Shown piece after piece: positions 55,126-64,000 of a stretch of DNA of 64,000 bases. Each line of letters starts with the position of its first letter. Position 1 is the stretch's first letter. The position numbers were made by a program, and so were the translations under genes. The DNA is from Theocolax elegans (lineage: Eukaryota > Arthropoda > Insecta > Hymenoptera > Cerocephalidae), in the NCBI GenBank assembly GCA_026168455.1, contig CM047425.1:96227580-96291579 (forward strand). The letters are read 5' to 3'. The notes under the pieces were generated by a model. The model worked only from the letters and a program-made list of their open reading frames with translations, was not told where the DNA came from and searched no databases.

Positions 55126-55155
55126 TGCGCGCAACGCGCGCATTACGAACACTAG
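55126..55155 (+). mobile_element. Helitron 3' terminus: hairpin plus CTAG
   Basis: A perfect 7-bp stem (TGCGCGC at 55126-55132, GCGCGCA at 55136-55142) with a 3-base loop is followed by 9 bases and CTAG (55152-55155), then a T. Helitron 3' ends have a GC-rich hairpin about 10 bases before a terminal CTRR and insert before a host T. The orientation agrees with the Rep-helicase upstream. Confidence 0.65.
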
Positions 55156-55993
55156 TTTATTTCAAATTTTTGACGCCATTCTCGCAAGGGATCGATAGTT
55201 TAGAATATTTGTTTCTTACTTCAAATCAGTCGACTTAAAACTTGCTGTTTAGTTCATATATATAAATATATGTATTGTAAACTTAATACTCATAGCTATC
55301 ATATGTTATTGTACGTGTGCGAGGGTAAAACACATAAATATATATATTTATATAATTTTCTCTTAAAATTTTAAAATAATTGTAATAATAAATAATTAAG
55401 TACCGGTATAGAATATCACATTATTAAATTATAATTCTACGTTTACACGTTTATTTTTACGTGTCAATTTTGAAGAATTTTTTTAATTTTGCCATATATG
55501 TACTTTTTGCATTATTTAAGAAAAAATTGTATAAAAGTAAAAAACTCTGTATCCGAGATAAAAAAGTAAGTATGTAATCGAATTTAATTTTATTTTTAAT
55601 AAATTAATTAAAAATGTATCCTTACGATTCGTTATAAAAAGTTTATAAATTATTATATAAATAAAATACATAACCGTATACCTAATATATTCCTCTAGCC
55701 ACGTATGAATAAATGTGTTAAACAAATAAAGCCGGTTGTAACAGATTATGAGTCACGTGTTTTATTGTCTTTTAAAAAACACTTGTAATAGTGTAATATA
55801 AAACTGTATAATGTCAACGTGAAATCGTGCATAAACCAGGTTCCTTTTTTCGTGCTATCTATTGTATCTCAAATTGTATGTTGCAAAAAAATAAGCGAAA
55901 GGTACAAACTGAAAAGACCCAATTCGTTACTTATTCATTTGAACATAAATGATACATGAATTATAAGTAATAGTAAGTATTACACAGTACTTA
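55156..55993. other. AT-rich spacer right of the Helitron
   Basis: No gene or RNA is recognised. It is presumably the host flank; the open minus-strand frame at 55516-55725 is low-complexity and not annotated. Confidence 0.5.
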
Positions 55994-56347
55994 TTAAGTA
56001 TAGTTTACCGTGTATGATCGAAAAGCAACGTCGAAATTTTTAAGACAAACTTGTCCGTTTGGCGGAGCAGTCGTCGCCCCCGAATAGAATTGACCGCAGG
56101 CAGACAGACAGTTGTCACACACAACGATTTGGTGAACGCTTGATATTGCAAGTTTATAAGCTACACACGAGGTACAACCAAAATTCTCTGGTGAAAATCT
56201 AAAAGTGCACGATATGTCACCGTCCGTGCGCTGGTCGCACTTTACTTCCTGAACGTACATTCGAGAGGATGATGTGACTTGCGGTTTTATCCTTCGGAGG
56301 CTTTCACCATTCCAAGTAAGTAGGTGTCTTCGTGTGTGTAACGCGTC
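55994..56347 (-). CDS. Cysteine-rich protein or C-terminal exon, unrecognised
   Basis: A minus-strand frame open for 117 codons to a TAA at 55994-55996. It could start at an internal ATG (56260, 88 aa) or begin as an exon after the AAG acceptor at 56347. G+C content is near 45 per cent in the core, well above the surroundings. Eight cysteines are spread through the last 80 residues (TSCVAYKL and VVCDNCLSACGQFYSG are examples), with no lysine-rich or repetitive bias, which suggests a disulfide-bonded secreted domain. I do not recognise the family. Its upstream part overlaps a good plus-strand donor (GTAAGT at 56325) that could close the non-coding first exon of RNFT1, so one of the two interpretations may need trimming. 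Confidence 0.45.
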   Translation of the reverse strand, partial: DALHTRRHLLTWNGESLRRIKPQVTSSSRMYVQEVKCDQRTDGDISCTFRFSPENFGCTSCVAYKLAISSVHQIVVCDNCLSACGQFYSGATTAPPNGQVCLKNFDVAFRSYTVNYT

Positions 56348-56950
56348 TTATCAGTTACGTCAATTGTCTTTTATACGATTATTATTTTTTTAATAATATA
56401 TATTATAGTTCAACGTGGGTGTACTTTTTTCACTATTGTTAAGATTGTCTATTTGTTTCATTATGGGCCTACTTACCGTTTTTTAAATTTTCTGTGCAAC
56501 ATCCTTTTTGGAAATTTTACTACAAATGATCAAATCTGTGCTTAATCATTTTATCTATTCGTAAATAGTTGGTCTAAAAAATTATAAAATTACTATTGAT
56601 AAGAACCAAAGGGGCTTTGATACTTTATTTTTGAACCTGCATAAACACACTTTGTATAATTAGCATGGAAACTACAAAAATATGGATATTAATATGATTA
56701 AGTTTACGCAAATTATACTAATCAACATCAAGTTATTCTTTCACATAGTAACAGATTGCAAATTAAAATTAATTAATTAACAGTCTAGAATTTATTTTAT
56801 GTGTTTGATATAATTTACAAGTATGCTCTCTTTTGCTAATAAGTTTAGTTTTATATATTTAAATTTAATATCTACATTTTTTATTGAAAATTTAATTATG
56901 TACAAGGTTTAGTATTATTTATTTTTGTGTACTACTTTCAGAGGTTTATT
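56348..56950. promoter_or_regulatory. RNFT1 5' region
   Basis: A donor at 56325 and the acceptor CTTTCAG at 56935-56941 could enclose an intron in the RNFT1 5' UTR. Otherwise AT-rich with no other signal. Confidence 0.35.
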
Positions 56951-58668
56951 ATGGCAGATACAGTTATAACTATTGTTGAGGCAGAACCAGAATCAGAACC
57001 CACAAGAGTTAGCGTTACTCAAAGTACTCAACCTACTGGGATACTTATGACACATTCACATGTACCTCAAGCTTCCAATGGAGGGATATCCCTAGGCTTT
57101 AATTTCAATTCAATGGAAGATTCTAGGAGAATTATTGCAGACAATCTTTCTTCGACTATAGGAGAAATTAGTCCATTAATAAATTTATCCAGATCTGTAA
57201 GATTTGATAATTACTTATATTTTGTCTTAAAAATATAATATTTATTTTAAGTTCATTAATTGTTATATTTTTTAATTTTGTTATATTACCTTAGCGACCA
57301 GCTATTTCATTACAAGAATGGTTAAATCCAAATCACCAAAGACAAGTTCAAGCTCAAACTCCACCAGATGAACAATCTGAAAGTGTTGTCATAAATGTAG
57401 ATGGTCTCTCAACAGCTGAAACAAATCAGTCAGCCAGTAATGACCATCAACATCACACTTTTGCAGATAATTTTGTTAGCATTGTCCGAGAAGCTGCTAC
57501 TGGATCAAATCATAATAATAACAATAATAATTCAGAAACAAATCCTGCACAATCTCTTACTATAAGTGCCGAAGGACAAACGACTCATAAAAATTTAGAA
57601 AGTTATGTTACATTCCTTGCAATACTATTTACTAAATGTATGTATCTATTTTTTTTATTTTCTTAACATAATCATTTACATCTTAATTTAAAATGATTCT
57701 TTATTGCAGTTATATATGACAATGGAGCTGAAATTCTGAATTTTATTTTATTAGTAGCTACATTTATTCAAGCAAACAACGATTTAAAAAGAGAAATAAT
57801 GAAGCAGCAGAATCGGAGTCTTGCAGCTCTACTGGGCATCCTATGTTACATTATAAGCTGTTTTCTGTTTATTATTTTTGTTTTTAAAGAGCCAATATTT
57901 TTTACTTCATACACTCCACCAGTTACTATTTCACAACTTCTATGGACTGTAGCAGTGACAGATTATATATTAAAACTGATCACAGTTTGCATAAAAGTTT
58001 TGTTAACCTGTTTACCAGTTAAAATACTTGCTTCTCAAAAGAGAGTACGTTGTTCTTTGTGAAACAAATACTACATATTAATAATGTTTAATACAATTTT
58101 TAATTTCGATATTAATATATTATTTTTGTAGGGAAAATATTATTTAATGATTGAAGCTGCATCACAGCTTTATCGATGTGGTGCACCAGTCACACCCTGG
58201 GTGCAATACATGTATCTGATTTACAATAGTCCAGATAAAGTACTAGGTATTGTACTTTTTATTATTTATGGCGTACATAAAGGAGGAGACATCATGTCTC
58301 ATGCTAAATTCTTTTTTGAAGCCGCATGGAAAATGCTACAAAATGTGGTATGAAATATTTTTAATTTGGAATTATTATATTATACATAGTTATAATTATA
58401 TATTCTTAAAAACTATTTACGTTATATTTTTCAGAGCTTAGGTGTATCTCCATCAAAGGAACAAATTGCAGCTGCAGGTGGTTCATGTGCCATATGTCAT
58501 GAAGAGTTCTCAATGCCTGTTCGACTACACTGCAAACATATCTTTTGTGAGGGTTGTGTCACCACCTGGTTAGACAGAGAAAGATCTTGTCCTTTATGTA
58601 GGGCATCTATAACTGATGATCCTATTTACAGGGACGGTCATACGACACATTTCGTTCAACTGTATTAA
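56951..58668 (+). CDS. RNFT1: RING finger and transmembrane-domain E3 ubiquitin ligase
   Basis: Five exons (56951-57196, 57295-57637, 57710-58044, 58132-58347, 58435-58668) in phase give 457 aa, close to the vertebrate RNFT1/2 length. The first 190 residues are polar and disordered (N, Q and T rich). Several hydrophobic helices follow, including LNFILLVATFIQ and LGILCYIISCFLFIIFVF. The C-terminal RING is CAICHEEF then LHCKHIFCEGCVTTWLDRER and CPLC, with C398, C401, C413, H415, C418, C421, C432 and C435 as zinc ligands (C3HC4). Members are ER-membrane ligases linked to protein quality control. The ATG at 56951 was chosen because the upstream in-frame ATG lies before a splice acceptor. Confidence 0.94.
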
Positions 58669-60135
58669 AAAATTTGTGATGGTGTTGAGGTTCTAATTTC
58701 AGAATGTTCAAATTTAACTCTGAAAAAATGTATTTAAGTTGTTTTTATTTAACTTGAAATTGTATTAATTGTATCATTGAACTTTTTAAAATCTTTAATT
58801 TAAAATATGGACATAATGATTCAAGTTTCTAAGGCAATATTCATAAAAGATTGGATTCTAATGATATCTGTTATGAACAACGACTTTTTAGTTCAACAAT
58901 GTGTAATGAAATATTTCTTCAAAAAATGAAACAAAACTATTCAGTATTTCAATTTATTGTAATAAGCAAAATGAAAAATAGTTTAAGATTTACAAATATT
59001 GTTTCTAATAATCATTAATTCCTTCACGATAAATTCCAATTGACGAAATATTTTAAATTATAAGAGACTGAATTTTCAATACTGAAGAAAGAACGATATG
59101 ATTGTTAACAGTCATTTTAAAGAAACTTTAACATTTATAAGACTTATATGTCCATAAAAACATTTATAAGACTTTACTGATACACTGATTAGAATTTTAT
59201 ATATTTGCATATTCTGAAATTGGAAACTAATGATATACAATGATTTTTGTAAATGAACAGTGTGAGACTAGAAAATTTTAAGGGGTCCAATATTTAATTG
59301 CATTTTTTTACCAGTACAATAATTTTTATCTTCCATAAATGGATTTTGTTCGTAAATATATTGCGTACTACATTCGCGTAGCATTAGTATGTAAAGTTAT
59401 AGAATAAAAATATTAGTTTCAAGTGAAAAATTGAAACATGTTGCTATAATACAGACTTTGTTTACAAAAATTATTGAATGAGTAGATTAATGAAATCTAA
59501 TGAAAATATGTGCGTGATTTGTACGAGATTTTTTTTAATTTGTTGAGTGATCTCAATATTATGCAGTACATAAGAAACTTTCAATATTTAAGTAAATATT
59601 TTATTACATTATTAACATTAAGAAAGTACTTACTATTATTCGGCCAGTAAGTTATGGTTTTTTCAATTGTTTTTAAACTCAAAAGCTCTTTAAGAAACAA
59701 GTCTTGTATATTTGTACATAGCTAATATAAATGTATTTGTAAAAAAATTTGATTACTATTGTTAAAATGTTCTTACTTAAATTTAAGTTTATTTTTATTA
59801 TTAATTATCCAATAATCTTATCGGAGAGAATAATTTTGTAAACTTAATGAATTAAATTAATGAATTTCATTTTTGTTTGGAAAATTATATAATTAATTAT
59901 ATTGTTAATTGAATTTGTAAAAACTAATTTTAGACGATAAAAAATAAATGTTTATTAAATTTTCATTATCCAGGGTATGTTTTTGAAATAAATTCATACC
60001 TATACAATAGTATTATTTTTACTCTATTCACGAACGAGAATTGAAGACTTAAAATTGTATCAATATGTGACAATAAACTGTGCAATTTAAGAAAAAAGTT
60101 AAATAGCAATCTATACATTTATGGTATTGATACTT
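58669..60135. other. Convergent 3' regions of RNFT1 and ARL6IP4
   Basis: About 1.5 kb of AT-rich sequence between two facing stop codons. It is compatible with long 3' UTRs; no exon, hairpin or RNA gene was identified. Confidence 0.5.
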
Positions 60136-61766
60136 TCACTTTTTTCTTAATTGTGACTGAAAGTATTCTCCATCACTTCTGGTTGCTTGACTATTAATTT
60201 GTTTGTGACGGTCTCGGCTCACTATTTCTTCTATCACTTCACCATCACCCTTGATTAATCTGCAACAAATACAAAAATTAGTTCAATACAATTTTTATTG
60301 GTAATCATATTAAATAGTTCAATAAAATTATATTTAATATATTTTGTTTAACATTATTACATTTAGTATTAATAAATGAAATGTATGTAACTATAATTTT
60401 TACTTAAGAAAATAAAGTTTATGTGATTAAAGACAAAGAATATTTCAACAAAATTGTTTAATAATACTTTTTCTTATCTATGAACGTTTTCTTACCTATG
60501 CCTGCCTGATTCTGAATCGTAAACTCGTCGAACTACATTTTGCCGCTTTTCCCATTCTTTTTTAGACATGGGAACCATTGCTTTTGCTCTCATTGACTGC
60601 TCTACCGAAATGTCATTCAGTAATCGATCTTGTTCAACTTCTGGTTTATCAGATGGTTTTTTGTCTTCATTCACAGAATTTTTAGCCTTTTTGGTGAGCT
60701 TTTTCTTTAACTTCTTTTTCTTCTTCTTCTTGCGCTTTTTTTCTTTCTTCTTTAATTTTTTTGCTAACTTTTTTTTCTTTTTCTTCTTCTTTTCATCATC
60801 AGAACTACTACTACTGCTACTGCTCGAGTCTTCACTAGAATCATTGGAATCACTTGATTCACTATCTGAGCTTGAAGATGCGGAAGAAGAAGATGATGAT
60901 GATGATGAATGAGATCTTTTCTTTCGTTTCTTCTTTTCTGGAACAGACTTTTCTACTTCTATCTCAGAAACATCTACTCTTTCTTCCTCAACTGGTTTTG
61001 GCTCTGGAGACACATCTGTAGATGTTTTATCAGTTCTAGGTCGATCTTCAAAACTTCTAGATTCCCGTGGATTTCTCACTTCCTTACTTCTTCCAGAGTC
61101 AAAACTTTTTATTTGGCTACGGTTCTGTACATGTCTATCATTGGAGGGAGTGTGCTTCCAGTATCGTTCTCCTGTATTAGATCTATTTCCAGAATTCCCA
61201 AATCTATCTGGCTGCCTGCGATCAAAATTTCCCTGATTATTTCTATTCCAATTAGTCCCGTGATTTCTTTGATTCTGAAACCTCCTGTCATCATTATTTT
61301 GGTTCCAGTTTCTGTTGTTCCTATTTCTGTCACCAAACCCTCTCTGATTGAATTGATTATCTCTTCGTTGAGGAAAATTTCTGCCATTTCTGTTGTCAAA
61401 TCTGTTGTTAAACCTTTGATTATCAAAGTTTCTATTCTGTTGAAATCTGCCTTGATTCCTTTGCTGAAACTGTCTATCATCGGGTCTATTCCTTCGGAAA
61501 TTATTATCTCCATTTTGAAAATTTCTTCGTCTGCCGTCTCTGTCAAAACCACTATTTTGGCCAGGTTTTCCTAGTCTACCAGATTTTCTAATATTGGAAA
61601 AAGAGCTTTTGCCTTTATCAAACGTATTTCTACGTTTTACAGATCCATCCGAGTCTCTGCTTCTGCTAGACTGAGAATTGGATTCTTGTGAATGTTGTTT
61701 CCTTTTACGGGACCTACTGTCCGAAGAATCATCTGCCCTTGAAATATGACTTGATTTTGAATTCAT
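60136..61766 (-). CDS. ARL6IP4: ARL6-interacting protein 4 (SRp25-like), splicing-associated
   Basis: Two coding exons (61766-60496 and 60259-60136), joined through a split AG|A codon, give 464 aa. The C-terminal ~70 residues are the conserved family domain: [39 protein letters not shown] and [14 protein letters not shown]. The rest is low complexity: an Arg/Ser start, a long Asn/Arg/Gln/Phe/Gly-rich segment ([14 protein letters not shown] repeats, about 70-220), then poly-Ser/Asp and poly-Lys tracts (about 285-365). Mammalian ARL6IP4 is a nuclear-speckle protein that affects splice-site choice. The RNFG-rich insert makes this version larger than the mammalian core and may promote condensate formation (inference). 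Long antisense frames across the low-complexity part are composition artefacts. Confidence 0.9.
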
Positions 61767-64000
61767 GTTTGATGAGAATATAACTAGTCAAAAACTCTTA
61801 TCTGTAAATAAACAAAAAAGTATCAATAACACAATTACAAAGCTGACTAATTATTTTTTAATTCGTCTTTCATAAACAATATTTAACAATGAATAAGTAT
61901 GCAATTCTTCTACGCACAACATATAGTTATAAACTGTTACTCAATGAAAACTGTTTTACTAATAGTATAATAAAAAAGAATGTAATCAGATTGGGTTTGT
62001 ACAACATTTTTTAATTGTTTGGTAAACATTGTGGCTATTGAAAAATGTCATTGATATTGACATAAAATGCAACAAATTATAATTGAGTTATAAACAATTG
62101 TTTTGAAAATATATTCTAAATTGAAAATTTCGAACAATTTGAATGAAAAAACGTATGCATCATTTTGATTAGAACGCAGAGAAAACCTATGAATTACCTA
62201 CCTTAAAAACATAACCCCAAATGCAAAGATTTAAAATAGTAGGGGACAAGCAAGTCATCTTTTATAACAACAGGCCAATATTTAAGTTTATGCCATTTAA
62301 AACGATGTTATAAAACGTAAAACACCGACAAATAGGCTTCTAATAGCCTACAGATATCACCGACTCAACGAAATACGTTCATCGATATTGTCGAAGCCTC
62401 TCCAGTGAAGACGCAACACACACCTACACACGTACTCCCGAACTACTCATATACAGCCAGAAAACGGAAATTTGACAAGCGATATACGGCTCGTTTTTCT
62501 GGTACTAAGATGAACTTCCGTTTGAAAAATGTCGTGTGACTTCAAAGTTTCTGGTTAGATTTTTCGCGATTCACTTGAAACAATTTCAATACCACGAAAA
62601 ATGTACTAATGCTTACGTACGAAAGTGTTAAACGATTTATTTAGACGAGTTGCTAGAGAGAAAAAAGTACACGTAGTACGTACGTAGATCGAATAAAACT
62701 CATATATATACATACAATAGAATACAATATCACGGGGTATACCGTATCCTGTACGTGTTATACGCATATATATGTATATATATCTATATAAATATACATA
62801 CGTATACTGCAGCTTGCAATAATTTTATATATACATATATATAGGTATAGGTGGTGTACACATATATGTTGAGGGTTGTACAACACAAGTTTAGTGCGCG
62901 GCAGTATTGTGCGCAACGGAATTAATTCCGCGTTACCAACTTTCAACAAAATTCAAATGCTCATTATTCATTTCCCCATACGTATATTTTAATAATTTAA
63001 ATTATATATTTTAAGTCTCCGATTTAAAGTATTTATATACTTATAAATTATTTGTATGATTGCATTTGTGATAAAAAAGATTATGTGTATATACATATAT
63101 ACGTCTTAAAGATTTTATTGACTTGTTAATTTGTTTTTGTTACTTTAACTTATTTGCATTCAACTGATTTAATTCGATAATTACATTTTATTTCCTAAAT
63201 AAAATTTTTTAATCTAGTATATAACAATGTTTCTTTTAATAATTTTTATACTAGATAAGCTGATCAAAACGTTACATAATATTACACTGCTCATATAATC
63301 ATACTGATATAAAAATTTGAAACAACTTATGGCTAATGTTCGAATAAAACTATTTTAAAAGTTGTTTCTCTTTTAAAAAAATATATCTATTTAACGATTT
63401 ATCGATCTGTTAAAATCAATAACTAAGTAATATTTATTTAATTGTCTTTCCGTTATGATTATCGCTGCTCCCATCACAATTATTATTAATCTTAACAATT
63501 ATAACATTAAAAGAGAAATAATTAATTTGTTTATGCGAATTTTGTACTTTGCTCTATAATTTATGAATATAACAAAAAAATTAAATGAAAGTATTAAAAC
63601 AATGATTATTCAAATAATTAATTTAAAATTTACTTATAAATTATTAATTTGTTTAAGTATCATCTTTGCTTTTTCAAAGATAAATCTCCTTATAATTTGG
63701 CATATCCGTCATACATTAATATATATAACACAAATTAATTATTTTCAATATAATAATAAATAAAATAATTTAAACATATATATCATTTACAAAAATGTAT
63801 ATGATTTATTACTTAATAATTTATTTATTAATAATCTTTTAGACTGCTTTATATCGGGAACTCGAATGAAATAAAAAAAGTGTGAGTTGAATGATCTGAA
63901 CAAAGTAATTTCTTCTTTCTTTTTAATCAAACAAAAGTTACCAAAGAATGATAATTAGGTGAAAGGTCATACAAATTACGAAATTATTCCGCGCATCTTA
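61767..64000. other. ARL6IP4 upstream region and AT-rich end of window
   Basis: A moderately GC-richer patch at 62330-62570, with several CG dinucleotides, may be a promoter or 5' UTR for a gene leaving the window. TA/TATG-rich repeats occur at 62700-62860. The right-most kilobase has no exon-like sequence. Confidence 0.4.

Larger units (their letters stand above)
33893..55155 (+). mobile_element. Putative large Helitron carrying RPA-like genes (5' end not fixed)
   Basis: Three things argue for one element: the intact Rep-helicase at the left, a typical Helitron 3' end (hairpin plus CTAG) in the correct orientation at 55126-55155, and RPA70-like ssDNA-binding genes between them. Accessory RPA-like genes are known from other Helitrons, notably in plants. 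The start given is only the Rep start codon; the real 5' TC must lie upstream. A shorter element ending soon after 39157, followed by unrelated host repeats, cannot be excluded, but no hairpin/CTRR was seen there. Confidence 0.55.

Noticed and set aside
60568..61574. Long plus-strand frames (114 and 221 codons) opposite ARL6IP4
   Set aside because: They are mirror images of its low-complexity Ser/Lys/Asn-rich coding sequence (runs of Phe, Leu, Ile and Ser) without splice or start support.

Overview
This window looks like a chromosome segment from an insect, most likely a hymenopteran or a similarly AT-rich species. Genes are split into many short coding exons with GT/AG introns, intergenic DNA is roughly three-quarters A+T, and there is a full-length animal-type DNA polymerase beta gene, which drosophilids lack. 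The species cannot be named from the sequence alone. All intron-containing genes below were assembled by hand from splice sites, reading phase and family resemblance.

Layout. 1-6123 holds near-identical direct duplications (1-1492 = 2821-4312; 3787-4950 = 4961-6123) around a small exon-like island. 7382-7465 (-) is the first coding exon of an MBOAT1/2-type lysophospholipid acyltransferase, under a CpG-rich promoter; the rest of that gene was not found. 13246-17215 (-) is a 15-exon PHTF gene. 18355-20982 (+) is HGSNAT, the lysosomal heparan-alpha-glucosaminide N-acetyltransferase. 21336-27907 (-) is DNA polymerase beta (335 aa), whose first intron contains the complete pasha/DGCR8 gene on the opposite strand (25269-27179) and whose introns carry three inverted-repeat transposons. 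29697-31625 (-) is MPPE1/PGAP5. 56951-58668 (+) is RNFT1 and 60136-61766 (-) is ARL6IP4. A cysteine-rich unknown reading frame (55994-56347, -) lies just 5' of RNFT1.

The accessory region is 33.5-55.16 kb. It has an intact 1754-aa Helitron Rep-helicase (33893-39157, +), preceded by a cluster of ACGAA motifs. Next comes an 11.2-kb tandem array of nine units (39660-50877) that carry, on the minus strand, the exons of a two-OB-fold RPA70-like protein. A second intact RPA70-like gene follows on the plus strand (53061-54787). At 55126-55155 there is a textbook Helitron 3' terminus: a GC-rich hairpin, 9 nt, CTAG, then a T. I read the whole as one large Helitron of about 21-22 kb that carries two divergent ssDNA-binding-protein genes, one of them tandemly amplified and mostly decayed. 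Only the ninth unit keeps all visible exons, frames and splice sites. The 5' TC end was not identified.

The host genes are functionally unrelated (membrane lipid or protein factors, lysosomal catabolism, base-excision repair, microRNA processing, GPI-anchor remodelling, ubiquitin ligation, splicing-associated). The only strong structural link among them is the nesting of pasha inside the polymerase beta gene.
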